NCBI GenBank assembly: GCA_020403245.1
Contig: JADBYA010000002.1
Location: forward strand, 434,001-498,000
Source: Flavobacterium sp.
GTDB taxonomy: Bacteria; Bacteroidota; Bacteroidia; Flavobacteriales; Flavobacteriaceae
Direction of reading: 5' to 3'
DNA: 64,000 bases
The position numbers were made by a program, and so were the translations under genes. Below, in pieces: positions 43,129 through 51,768 of the stretch (its first letter is position 1; every line of letters begins with the position of its first letter). The notes under the pieces are model-generated. The model saw nothing but the letters and a program-made list of their open reading frames with translations, had not been told where the DNA came from and did no database searches.

Positions 43129-46017
43129 ATGTCAACTCAAAAACGCCTTTACCTTCTTGATGCTTATGCTCTAATATTTCGCGGCTATTTCGCTTTTATA
43201 AAAAACCCAAGAATCAATTCTAAAGGAATGGATACTTCGGCCATTATGGGATTTATGAATGCCTTAATGGATGTTATCAAACGTGAAAAACCAGACCATT
43301 TAGCTGTGGCATTTGACAAAGGCGGTAGCGATTATCGTTATGAAATGTATCAAGAATACAAAGCCCATCGCGATGAAACTCCAGAAGCCATAAAAATCGC
43401 CGTTCCTTATATTCAAGAATTATTAAAAGCCATGCACATTCCAATTATTGAAAAAGCAGGTTATGAAGCCGATGATTTAATTGGAACTCTAGCAAAGCAA
43501 GCCGAAAAAGAAAACTTTCAGGTTTTTATGGTGACACCCGATAAAGATTTTGCACAATTGGTTTCCGAGAATATTTTTATGTACAAACCCGCTCGAATGG
43601 GTAATGACATTGAAATTTGGGGAATTCCAGAAGTATTAGCCAAATTCGAAATTGAACGACCAGAACAAGTAATAGATTTCCTCGGAATGATGGGCGATAC
43701 TGCTGATAATATTCCGGGATTACCAGGCGTTGGCGAAGTTACCGCCAAGAAATTATTGAAAGAATTTGGTTCGATGGAAAATCTGCTAGCGAATACCGAC
43801 AAACTCAAAGGTGCGATGAAAGAAAAAATTGAAGCCAATGCTGATAAAGGAATTCTTTCTAAAAAATTAGCTCGAATTCTGTTAGATTGTCCGGTAACTT
43901 TCAATGCACATGATTATGAACTTTCTAAACCCGATGTCGAAAAAACAGATGCGCTTTTCAACGAATTGGAATTTCGCCAGATGAAATCACAATTCGATAA
44001 ATATTTCGGAACGGGAAAAGAATATGATGAAATTGATACCAATGGCAATGAGAATGGCAATATCAATGACAAAAATCAAGTAAAAAAAATTCATGTTAAA
44101 AAATCTAACGAAGAACAATTTGACTTATTTGGCTTTTATGAGGAGTCGGAGACTCCTTCCCCTTCGGGAAAGGCTGGGATGGGGTTTGCGACATTAGAAA
44201 CTACAGAGCATTTATACCAAGTTGTTCAAGGTGAATTAGGCACAAAACTGTTTTTGCAAAATCTAATGAACCAAACTTCAGTGTGTTTTGATACCGAAAC
44301 TACTGGAATAGATGCTTTGAATGCCGAATTGGTTGGAATGTCATTTTCGTGGGAGAAAGGAAAAGGATTTTACGTTCCGTTTCCAGAAAATCAAGAAGAA
44401 GCAAAAGCGTTAGTTGAAAAATTCAAACCGTTTTTTGAAAGCGAAACCATCGAAAAAATAGGTCAAAACATCAAATACGATTTGAAAATTCTATCTCGTT
44501 ATGGGATTTCTATTAAAGGAAAATTATTCGACACCATGATTGCGCATTACCTCATCAATCCTGACATGCGTCATAATATGGATGTTTTATCGGAAACCTA
44601 TTTAAAATATGCTCCAAAATCGATTGAAACGTTAATTGGCAAGAAAGGAAAAGGTCAGCAATCGATGCGCGATGTTGCTTTGGAAGAAATCAAGGAATAC
44701 GCCGCCGAAGATGCGGATATAACGTTTCAATTAAAACAAAATTTCAGTCCGATTTTAGATAAAGCCGAAACTAAAAAATTATTTGATGAAATCGAAATTC
44801 CACTGATTCCTGTTTTGGCTGCCATGGAAATGGAAGGCATCAATCTGGATGTGCCTTATTTAAAATCGATGTCGGTTGAAATGGCGAAAGAAAGTGCTGC
44901 ATTGGAACAAAAAATCTATGAAACGGCTGGCGAGAAATTCAATTTGGCTTCTCCAAAGCAGCTCGGGGATATTTTATTTGATAAACTACAACTTGGCGGA
45001 GCGAAACAAAAGAAAACCAAAACCGGTCAATATGCCACGGGCGAAGAAATCTTGACTTATTTGGCAAACGATAATCCCATTGTAAAAGACATACTCGAAT
45101 GGCGACAAATGGTAAAATTGCAAAGCACCTATATTGATGCGTTACCCAACCAAGTAGACAAAAAAACAGGTCGCGTTCACACCGATTATATGCAAACCGT
45201 CGCGGCTACAGGACGATTAAGTTCTAATAATCCAAATTTACAAAACATTCCAATAAGAACGGAACGTGGTCGATTAATTCGAAAAGCATTTATTGCTCGC
45301 GATGAAAATTATAGCTTGCTATCTGCCGATTATTCACAAATAGAGCTTCGAATAATAGCTGCATTATCTGGTGAAGAAAATATGATCAAGGCATTTCAAA
45401 ATAATGAAGATATTCACAAAAGTACGGCTGCAAAAGTATTTAATGTTCCGTTAGAGGAAGTTACCAAGGAACAAAGAAGTAATGCGAAAACCGTAAACTT
45501 TGGAATTATATATGGTGTTTCTGCTTTTGGGCTTTCCAATCAAACTTCGCTTTCAAGAAAAGAAAGTACCGAGTTGATAGAGGCGTATTTTGCAACCTAT
45601 CCGAAACTAAAATCCTATATGTCGAATCAAGTGGATTTTGCTCGTGAAAATGGTTACGTCCAAACTGTTTTAGGAAGAAGACGTTATTTGAAAGACATTA
45701 ATTCGGCCAATATGATGGTAAAAAGTGGCGCCGAACGAAATGCGGTAAATGCACCCATTCAAGGTTCGGCAGCCGATATCATCAAAATTGCGATGATTAA
45801 CATTCATAAAAAACTAACCTCTAAGAATCCCGACGGCTCGGGATGGAAATCGAAAATGTTATTGCAAGTACATGACGAATTGGTTTTTGACGTTCACAAC
45901 TCCGAATTAGAAAAAATTCAACCGATGATAAAACACGAAATGGAAAACGCATTTAAACTCGATGTTCCGTTAGATGTTGAAATGGGAGTTGGTAAAAACT
46001 GGTTGGAAGCGCATTAA
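43129..46017 (+). CDS. polA: DNA polymerase I
   Basis: This encodes 962 residues. Domains: 5'-3' exonuclease (1-290, LLDAYALIFRGYFAF, GYEADDLIGTLA, GDTADNIPGLPGVGEVTA); a linker (295-355); 3'-5' exonuclease (about 380-540) with the catalytic blocks FDTETTG, NIKYDLKIL and YAAEDAD, so proofreading looks active; and polymerase (about 560-962) with motif A SADYSQIELR near 733, motif B RSNAKTVNFGIIYG and motif C QVHDELVFD near 911. The linker contains an in-frame palindromic repeat (residues about 338-354, ESETPSPSGKAGMG). A terminator follows at 46037. Confidence 0.97.
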   Translation: MSTQKRLYLLDAYALIFRGYFAFIKNPRINSKGMDTSAIMGFMNALMDVIKREKPDHLAVAFDKGGSDYRYEMYQEYKAHRDETPEAIKIAVPYIQELLKAMHIPIIEKAGYEADDLIGTLAKQAEKENFQVFMVTPDKDFAQLVSENIFMYKPARMGNDIEIWGIPEVLAKFEIERPEQVIDFLGMMGDTADNIPGLPGVGEVTAKKLLKEFGSMENLLANTDKLKGAMKEKIEANADKGILSKKLARILLDCPVTFNAHDYELSKPDVEKTDALFNELEFRQMKSQFDKYFGTGKEYDEIDTNGNENGNINDKNQVKKIHVKKSNEEQFDLFGFYEESETPSPSGKAGMGFATLETTEHLYQVVQGELGTKLFLQNLMNQTSVCFDTETTGIDALNAELVGMSFSWEKGKGFYVPFPENQEEAKALVEKFKPFFESETIEKIGQNIKYDLKILSRYGISIKGKLFDTMIAHYLINPDMRHNMDVLSETYLKYAPKSIETLIGKKGKGQQSMRDVALEEIKEYAAEDADITFQLKQNFSPILDKAETKKLFDEIEIPLIPVLAAMEMEGINLDVPYLKSMSVEMAKESAALEQKIYETAGEKFNLASPKQLGDILFDKLQLGGAKQKKTKTGQYATGEEILTYLANDNPIVKDILEWRQMVKLQSTYIDALPNQVDKKTGRVHTDYMQTVAATGRLSSNNPNLQNIPIRTERGRLIRKAFIARDENYSLLSADYSQIELRIIAALSGEENMIKAFQNNEDIHKSTAAKVFNVPLEEVTKEQRSNAKTVNFGIIYGVSAFGLSNQTSLSRKESTELIEAYFATYPKLKSYMSNQVDFARENGYVQTVLGRRRYLKDINSANMMVKSGAERNAVNAPIQGSAADIIKIAMINIHKKLTSKNPDGSGWKSKMLLQVHDELVFDVHNSELEKIQPMIKHEMENAFKLDVPLDVEMGVGKNWLEAH
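44141..44190. repeat. Palindromic repeat inserted in frame in polA
   Basis: Two hairpins lie back to back: GGAGTCGGAGACTCC and CCTTCCCCTTCGGGAAAGG, followed by CTGGGATGGGG. This is far more G+C-rich than the neighbouring code and has the look of a dispersed palindromic element. It adds about 16 residues between the two exonuclease domains without breaking the frame. Confidence 0.7.
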
Positions 46018-46036
46018 AATTTGACATTGTTGAAAT

Positions 46037-46070
46037 AAAAAAAGCTAGAAATTCAATTCTAGCTTTTTGT
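46037..46070 (+). terminator. Terminator after polA
   Basis: AAGCTAGAA and TTCTAGCTTTTT form a stem with flanking A and T runs between the convergent polA and T9SS gene, so it may work both ways. Confidence 0.85.
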
Positions 46071-46090
46071 TTTTACAGAAACTTTTGTAA

Positions 46091-46876
46091 TTATTCAACT
46101 ATCACTTTCTTCCAAGATTTCTCCGTTTGATTTACCAATTCCAAAAGGTAAACGCCTGTTTGCAATCCGCTAACATTTACTTCAACCGCATCAGATGCAT
46201 CGTTCACTTCAATGGTTTTTACTAAAGCCCCTACTTGTGAATACACATTTATTTTGTTTAAGGTTGTTTTTGTTTGAACTACAAACGCTCCATTTGATGG
46301 ATTTGGGTATACTTTGGTAGCGTTTAATGAAAAATCTTCAACACCAAGCGTGGATATTGGAACATTAAAGGCATATCCTCGATTGGTTACGCCATGATTA
46401 TTTAGAGTATAACCAGCAGTACTTCTTCTTGCAAAAGCAAAGTCGATAGTAGTGTCAGCAAAATTAAACTGATAATCATTTAAATCACCAGTATTAAATG
46501 GTCTCGTAAAAACAATTGTTCTTAATCCCGCAGAAGGAGTATTATCAGAGTTAGATAAAAGAGTCCAGTTGTTTGATGGGTCTGGAGTAGGAGAGACTCC
46601 AACACCGTTAAAAAAAGCATCTACTAAAGTAACATTATTCCAATAAACTATGTCTTGTCCTTCTAACATTCCGTCACCATTTGCAAAGGAACCGAATTGA
46701 AGTGCGAACCATCTGTCATTTGGACCGCTAAATGTTAAAGTTGCTGTTGAAGTTGTGTTATTCAATAATAATGTTACAGAAATATTACTGAGCAAATTGA
46801 CTACACCTGTTGTTTTTTGCTGGGCAAATCCTGCAAAGCACATAAATGTGATTAATAATAACGTAATTTTTTTCAT
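46091..46876 (-). CDS. T9SS type A sorting-domain protein with DOMON-like domain
   Basis: This encodes 261 residues: signal peptide (MKKITLLLITFMCFAGFAQQ); a beta-sandwich of DOMON type (STATLTFSGPNDRWFALQFG, DIVYWNN, then LRTIVFTRPFNTGD and DFAFARRSTAGY) that in relatives binds heme or sugar; and a type A sorting domain (KVYPNPSNGAFVVQT, NVYSQVGALVKTIEV, GLQTGVYLLEL, KKVIVE). It is exported and passed through the type IX system. The gene lies 5 bp after the ankyrin gene, probably in one transcript. Confidence 0.87.
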   Translation of the reverse strand: MKKITLLLITFMCFAGFAQQKTTGVVNLLSNISVTLLLNNTTSTATLTFSGPNDRWFALQFGSFANGDGMLEGQDIVYWNNVTLVDAFFNGVGVSPTPDPSNNWTLLSNSDNTPSAGLRTIVFTRPFNTGDLNDYQFNFADTTIDFAFARRSTAGYTLNNHGVTNRGYAFNVPISTLGVEDFSLNATKVYPNPSNGAFVVQTKTTLNKINVYSQVGALVKTIEVNDASDAVEVNVSGLQTGVYLLELVNQTEKSWKKVIVE

Positions 46877-46881
46877 AGTTT

Positions 46882-47400
46882 TTATTTTAAGAGATTAATA
46901 ATTTCTTCGTTTCCAGAAAAAACGGCATGTTCAAAAGCAGTTTTCCCGTCTTTATCTTGGTGTGCTTTATCCACTTTATTTTCAAGCAATAAACTCAAAA
47001 TAGTTTTATTGTTAAATTGTACACAATATATCAATGCTGTTGTACCATTTGCATCTGCGATATTTACATCGGCTTTTTTCTGAATCAATAACTTTGCAAT
47101 TTCGTTATTCCCTTTAACAACACAAGCCATCAAAGGTGTTCCCATTTTAGAATTTCCATTAATATCACTTCCTGTTTCAATCAATAATTTAGCGACTTCA
47201 TTATTGCCTCTATAACAAGCCAATATAAGTGGTGAGTAGCCATCGGAATTGACCGTTTTAAAAGCATTAGGATTTGCTTTTAAAACTGCTTTTGCTTGTT
47301 CAACGGTTCCTTTACGAGCAATCTCAAAAACAGCTGTTTCTTCTTGAGCAAGTGTTATATTCAACATCAAAAGTAAAAAAAACAACATTTTAATTTTCAT
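46882..47400 (-). CDS. Exported ankyrin-repeat protein
   Basis: This encodes 172 residues with a signal peptide (MKIKMLFFLLLMLNITLAQ) and four ankyrin repeats (GYSPLILACYRGNNEVAKLL, GTPLMACVVKGNNEIAKLLI, GTTALIYCVQFNNKTILSLL, GKTAFEHAVFSGNEEIINLL). Ankyrin repeats bind proteins; similar periplasmic proteins protect catalases or regulate partners elsewhere, but no partner is evident here. It is encoded 5 bp upstream of the DOMON-like T9SS gene. Confidence 0.9.
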   Translation of the reverse strand: MKIKMLFFLLLMLNITLAQEETAVFEIARKGTVEQAKAVLKANPNAFKTVNSDGYSPLILACYRGNNEVAKLLIETGSDINGNSKMGTPLMACVVKGNNEIAKLLIQKKADVNIADANGTTALIYCVQFNNKTILSLLLENKVDKAHQDKDGKTAFEHAVFSGNEEIINLLK

Positions 47401-47466
47401 AAAAAAGAATTTAAAAATATTAGAGTAAAAAAACCTAATATAGTTGCGTCATTTATATCGTAAATA

Positions 47467-48492
47467 CTAATTTAATTTTTTTGTGGATTCTCGCTGTCTT
47501 AATTCTGTATTGATAACGGTAGTTTTGAAAGTATACCCTTCTTCCTTACTTTCTAGTTTATCAATTAACATTTGGGCAGCCACTTCCCCAATTTCAGGAC
47601 CATGCTGACTTACTGTAGACAAACTTGGCGTCATTCTGCGTGACCAAACCCCATCGGCAAAACCTATTATTGATAATTCCTCAGGAATTTTATACCCGTT
47701 TTTTAATCCCAGTTTCAAAGCAGATACAGAAGCATGTTCATCAAGCGCAAAAACAGCATCAATTGTATTGTTTTTAAACAAATCTACTACCTTTTTATCA
47801 AAATCGGCCTCATTATCAGTCAGGATAATTAATTTTTCATCAATAGAAAAACCATTATTTTCCATGGCTTTACAAAATCCTTTGGCTCTTAATTTCCCAA
47901 CACTTAAATTATCTATTGCCGAAAAAAGTGCGATTCTTTTACATCCTGTTTTGATTAAATGCTCTGTGGCGTTCACTGCCGATTCAAAATCATCTACGAT
48001 TACTTTATCGCAATTTACATTATCCGAAATCCTGTCGAACATCACAATGGGTGTTCCCTCGTTAATAATGGTATTAAAATGATTGAATTCTTGTAATTTC
48101 TGGGTTTCTTCGGCCACCGATAAAATAAATCCATCTATTGTTCCGTTACTCAACATTTCTAGCGTATTAATTTCTTTCTCTAACGATTCATTGGAAATAC
48201 AAGTAATCACTTTATATCCTTTTTCATCGGCTACTTTTTCAATACCCGTAAAAACTTTGGCAAAAAAAGAATTTAAAATATTTGGAATTATAACCCCAAT
48301 AGTCTTGGTGCTTCTGTTTTTTAAATTTAACCCAATAACGTTGGGTTTATAATTTTTTAATTTGGCGTATTCTTGAACCCGTTGTTTTGTTGGCTCGCTT
48401 ATTTCTGGACTACCATTCAATGCTTTTGATACTGTAGAAACGGAAACTCCTAATTCTTTGGCTATTTGTTTTAATGTGGCTTTCGATTTCAT
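47467..48492 (-). CDS. LacI-family transcriptional regulator
   Basis: This encodes 341 residues. The N-terminal helix-turn-helix is clear (TLKQIAKELGVSVSTVSKAL, hinge NYKPNVIGLNLK), followed by a periplasmic-binding-protein-like effector domain (TIGVIIPNILNSFFAKVFTG, PIVMFDRISD, IIGFADG, LSTVSQHG). It should repress or activate sugar-related genes on binding a small molecule. No transporter or glycoside hydrolase gene lies beside it in this window, so the target is not apparent; the ank-T9SS pair 66 bp downstream could be one. Confidence 0.94.
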   Translation of the reverse strand: MKSKATLKQIAKELGVSVSTVSKALNGSPEISEPTKQRVQEYAKLKNYKPNVIGLNLKNRSTKTIGVIIPNILNSFFAKVFTGIEKVADEKGYKVITCISNESLEKEINTLEMLSNGTIDGFILSVAEETQKLQEFNHFNTIINEGTPIVMFDRISDNVNCDKVIVDDFESAVNATEHLIKTGCKRIALFSAIDNLSVGKLRAKGFCKAMENNGFSIDEKLIILTDNEADFDKKVVDLFKNNTIDAVFALDEHASVSALKLGLKNGYKIPEELSIIGFADGVWSRRMTPSLSTVSQHGPEIGEVAAQMLIDKLESKEEGYTFKTTVINTELRQRESTKKLN

Positions 48493-48687
48493 TTTATCTC
48501 AGTTAAAGCGTAAAAATAACAAAAAAAATTCTGTAACATCTCAAAATAAATATAAAGTTATTGCTGTTTCATTTATATTGGGCAAGATTTTTATACCGAA
48601 AAATTAGAGTTTTTATTACTCTAAGTCATTTGATTAAAAGGAAATTAAGCAAAACATACTGGTTTATAAAAAAAATAAAAAAACGTA

Positions 48688-48735
48688 TTTGCTTTATTAA
48701 TAAATAATTGTACTTTTGCGCTCCCTTTATTGGGA
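48688..48735 (+). promoter_or_regulatory. Promoter and short leader hairpin of rplM-rpsI
   Basis: TTTG (48688-48691), 19 bases and TACTTTTG (48711-48718) form the promoter. The transcript would begin near a hairpin, TCCC-TTTATT-GGGA (48722-48735), about 26 bases before the rplM ATG. Ribosomal leaders often hold autoregulatory hairpins; that role is inference. The rest of 48493-48687 shows nothing else. Confidence 0.55.
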
Positions 48736-48761
48736 ATGGAATGTTTAATTAAAAAAATATT

Positions 48762-49217
48762 ATGAACGCATTAAGCTACAAGACACAATCTGCAAACAAA
48801 GCCACAGTTACAAAAGAGTGGATCATTGTAGATGCTGATGGTCATAACTTAGGTCGTTTTGCTTCAAAAGTCGCTATGATTCTTAGGGGTAAATACAAGC
48901 CAAGTTATACACCTCACGTCGACTGTGGAGATAACGTAATAGTTATCAACGCAGAGAAAATCAACCTTACAGGTAACAAATTGGACGACAAAACGTACAT
49001 TCGTCACACAGGTTATCCAGGAGGACAAAGAAGTTTGACTGCAAAAGTTTTGCAATCAAAAAACCCTGCTTCGCTTATTGAGAAAGCAGTGAAAGGAATG
49101 TTGCCTAAAAACAAATTGGGTGCAACACTTTTCAGAAATTTAAATGTAGTAGTAGGAACTGAGCACAAATATGGTGCGCAAAAACCTAAAACCGTTAACC
49201 TAAACGATCTTAAGTAA
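48762..49217 (+). CDS. rplM: 50S ribosomal protein L13
   Basis: This encodes 151 residues with the uL13 signature (WIIVDADGHNLGRFASKVAM, GDNVIVINAEKI, YIRHTGYPGG, VKGMLPKNKLG). It overlaps rpsI by one base (TAATG), the conserved pairing L13-S9. It is an early assembly protein of the large subunit. Confidence 0.98.
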   Translation: MNALSYKTQSANKATVTKEWIIVDADGHNLGRFASKVAMILRGKYKPSYTPHVDCGDNVIVINAEKINLTGNKLDDKTYIRHTGYPGGQRSLTAKVLQSKNPASLIEKAVKGMLPKNKLGATLFRNLNVVVGTEHKYGAQKPKTVNLNDLK

Positions 49218-49603
49218 TGGGAGTTATTCACAAAATCGGTAGAAGAAAATGTGCAGTAGCACGTGTTTATGTTTCTGAAGGAACAGGAAAAATTACTGTT
49301 AACAAAAGAGAGTTTGCAGCTTACTTCCCAACAGCAACTTTACAATACAAAGTGATGCAACCCATGTCTATGACAAACAATGCAGATAACTTTGATGTAA
49401 AAGTAAATGTATATGGTGGTGGTTCAACAGGACAAGCAGAAGCTGTAAGAATGGCACTTGCAAGAGCCATGTGTGAAGTGGAAGCTGAAAACAGAAGCAT
49501 CCTTAAACCAGAAGGATTACTAACAAGAGATCCAAGAATGGTAGAACGTAAAAAATTCGGTCAGAAAAAAGCGCGTAAGAGATTCCAATTCTCTAAACGT
49601 TAA
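49217..49603 (+). CDS. rpsI: 30S ribosomal protein S9
   Basis: This encodes 128 residues with the uS9 signature (HKIGRRKCAVARVYVSEGTG, GGGSTGQAEAVRMALARAM, GLLTRDPRMVERKKFGQKKA) and the basic tail ending QFSKR that reaches the P site. It is coupled to rplM by TAATG. A TACTGAA/TTCAGTA hairpin with a short T run follows at 49604. Confidence 0.98.
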   Translation: MGVIHKIGRRKCAVARVYVSEGTGKITVNKREFAAYFPTATLQYKVMQPMSMTNNADNFDVKVNVYGGGSTGQAEAVRMALARAMCEVEAENRSILKPEGLLTRDPRMVERKKFGQKKARKRFQFSKR

Positions 49604-49819
49604 TACTGAACTTGTTTCAGTATCTTTTCAAGATAGTGAAACTACCAAAAACAGATGCTGAAATGAATTCAGCACAAAGTATTGAAATTAAAAACAAAGT
49701 TGTCGATATTCCTTGTAAAAAGGGAATTAGTTTAGCATCGAAATGCAGTCCAAAGTCTTAAACTATTAAGCGAAAAAGGTGACGCATTGCTAATCAAACG
49801 GAACGTAAACTATTACACA
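49604..49819 (+). promoter_or_regulatory. rpsI-rpsB intergenic region with structured rpsB leader
   Basis: The 216 bases hold several hairpins: TACTGAA/TTCAGTA (49604-49622, then TCTTTT, probably a terminator), TGCTGAA/TTCAGCA (about 49652-49672), and ATTCC/GGAAT (about 49710-49730). The last two could form a leader by which S2 controls rpsB-tsf, as known in other bacteria. The sequence is not recognised as a named leader family. Confidence 0.45.
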
Positions 49820-50671
49820 ATGGCAAACAAAATTGACGTTAAAGAATTATTAGAAGCAGGTGTTCACTTTGGACACATGACTCGTAAGTGGGACCCAAAT
49901 ATGGCTCCTTACATTTATATGGAACGTAATGGAATTCACATTATCAATCTATATAAAACCGCCGCAAAAATTGAAGAAGCTAACGAAGCTTTGAAAAAAA
50001 TTGCAGCATCAGGTAGAAAAATACTTTTTGTAGCTACCAAAAAACAAGCAAAAGATATCGTATCCGAAAAAGCCTTGGCTTGTAACATGCCTTACATCAC
50101 AGAAAGATGGCCAGGTGGTATGTTAACCAACTTCGTTACGATTCGTAAAGCCGTTAAAAAAATGGCTACAATTGATAAAATGAAGAAAGATGGTACTTTC
50201 ATGACACTTTCTAAAAAAGAAAGATTACAAGTGGAACGTCTTCGTTCAAAATTAGAAAAGAACTTAGGATCTATTGCTGATATGTCTAGACTTCCAGCTG
50301 CATTATTTGTAGTGGATATCAAAGCAGAGCACATTGCCATCAAAGAAGCACAAAAATTAAACATTCCAGTTTTCGCAATGGTTGATACTAACTCTGATCC
50401 TCGTGAAGTAGATTACGTTATTCCTTCCAATGATGATGCTTCAAAATCAATTGATAAAATTTTATCTTTAGTAACTGCTGCTGTTATTGACGGATTAGCT
50501 AACAAAACATCTGAAGGTGATATTGCTCCTGAAACAGAAACAGAAGAAGTTGTTGAAGTAGTTGCAGCTGTTGAAGAACCAGCTGTAGAAGTTGCTCCAG
50601 TTGTAGAAGTAGTTGTTGAAGTAGAAGCTGCTCCAGAAGCAGAAGCTACAGAAACTAAATCTGAAGAATAA
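49820..50671 (+). CDS. rpsB: 30S ribosomal protein S2
   Basis: This encodes 283 residues from MANKIDVKELLEAGVHFGH. The uS2 signature blocks are FGHMTRKWDPNMAPYIYMER, TERWPGGMLTNFVTI, PAALFVVDIKAEHIAIKEA and PVFAMVDTNSDP. The C-terminus has a long Glu/Val/Ala tail (about 240-283) common in Bacteroidota. It precedes tsf, as in most bacteria, but with a repeat-filled gap between them. A start 33 bp upstream is possible but lacks conservation. Confidence 0.98.
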   Translation: MANKIDVKELLEAGVHFGHMTRKWDPNMAPYIYMERNGIHIINLYKTAAKIEEANEALKKIAASGRKILFVATKKQAKDIVSEKALACNMPYITERWPGGMLTNFVTIRKAVKKMATIDKMKKDGTFMTLSKKERLQVERLRSKLEKNLGSIADMSRLPAALFVVDIKAEHIAIKEAQKLNIPVFAMVDTNSDPREVDYVIPSNDDASKSIDKILSLVTAAVIDGLANKTSEGDIAPETETEEVVEVVAAVEEPAVEVAPVVEVVVEVEAAPEAEATETKSEE

Positions 50672-50862
50672 AAGAAATTAAATTCCAAAAAAGAAATTCC
50701 AAACCTGCCCTACGGCAGACAGGTTCCAATAATTGTCAATTAATTGATGATTTCTTAAACTTGGAATTTGCTTGCGCCAGTTCGACCTTTGGTCTCGGGT
50801 GGGAATTTTAAGTTTGGAATTTATCATTTTCACAAAATAAATTAATTTAAAATAAAAATAGT
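50672..50862. repeat. Palindromic repeat insertion between rpsB and tsf
   Basis: AAATTCCAAAC (50694-50704) is exactly complementary to GTTTGGAATTT (50812-50822), with a further AAACTTGGAATTT at 50757-50769. Inside are small hairpins CCTGCC/GGCAG (from 50704) and GACC-TTT-GGTC (about 50784-50793), plus GCTTGCGCCAG, whose complement occurs at 14492. This is a composite repeat, not a gene. Confidence 0.65.
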
Positions 50863-51693
50863 ATGTCAACAATCACAATTACTGCTGCAGATGTAAATAA
50901 ATTAAGAACACTTACGGGTGCAGGAATGATGGACTGTAAAAAAGCTTTAGTGGAAGCTGAAGGAGATTTTGATTTAGCAATCGAAAACCTTAGAAAAAAA
51001 GGGCAAAAAGTTGCTGCTAATCGTTCTGACAGAGAATCTACTGAGGGTGCTGCAATTGCAGTGGTTAATGGGGATAAAACTTCAGCTGTTGCAATTACAT
51101 TAAACTGCGAAACAGACTTCGTTGGAAAAAATGAAGGTTTCGTGAAACTAGCTACAGAATTAGCAAATCAAGCATTAAAATTTGATACCAAAGAAGCATT
51201 TTTAGCTTCTGATTTCAACGGAATTTCAGTGGCTGAAAAATTAATTGAGCAAACTGGTGTTATTGGAGAAAAAATTGAAATTGCTTCTTTTGAAAGATTG
51301 TCTGGCGCTTTTGTTGGTTCTTACATTCACGCTGGAAATAAAATTGCTACTTTGGTAGCGCTTTCTGCTAACGTTGCTGGTGCTGATGAAGCGGCAAGAA
51401 ATGTGGCGATGCAAGCGGCAGCAATGAACCCAATTGCTTTGAACGAAGCGGGTGTTGATGCTGAAATTATTGCTAAAGAAATTGAAATTGCTAAAGACTT
51501 GTTGCGTCAAGAAGGAAAACCAGAAGCGATGTTAGAAAACATTTCTAAAGGTAAAATCCAACGCTTTTACAAAGACAATACTTTGGTAAACCAAGATTAT
51601 ATAAAAGATAGTTCTATGAGTGTGGCTGCTTATGTTAAAACTGTTGACAGTGGTTTAACTGTTACAGGATTTAAAAGAGTTGCTTTAGGATAA
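50863..51693 (+). CDS. tsf: Elongation factor Ts
   Basis: This encodes 276 residues. EF-Ts recycles EF-Tu by exchanging GDP. Signature blocks: VNKLRTLTGAGMMDCKKALV at the N-terminus (UBA-like domain), ALTLNCETDFVGKN-like core (AITLNCETDFVGKNEGFVKL), GSYIHAGNKIATLVAL, QAAAMNP and the C-terminal DSSMSVAAYVK. It is followed by a strong terminator at 51713. Confidence 0.98.
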   Translation: MSTITITAADVNKLRTLTGAGMMDCKKALVEAEGDFDLAIENLRKKGQKVAANRSDRESTEGAAIAVVNGDKTSAVAITLNCETDFVGKNEGFVKLATELANQALKFDTKEAFLASDFNGISVAEKLIEQTGVIGEKIEIASFERLSGAFVGSYIHAGNKIATLVALSANVAGADEAARNVAMQAAAMNPIALNEAGVDAEIIAKEIEIAKDLLRQEGKPEAMLENISKGKIQRFYKDNTLVNQDYIKDSSMSVAAYVKTVDSGLTVTGFKRVALG

Positions 51694-51712
51694 TTATTAA
51701 ATTCAAGATTAT

Positions 51713-51747
51713 AAAAAAATCCCAGATCTTATGATTTGGGATTTTTT
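51713..51747. terminator. Bidirectional terminator between tsf and the M3 peptidase gene
   Basis: AAAAAATCCCA and TGGGATTTTTT form the stem around a loop of about ten bases; it can end both convergent transcripts. Confidence 0.88.
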
Positions 51748-51768
51748 GTTTATACTAATATCCTTGAC

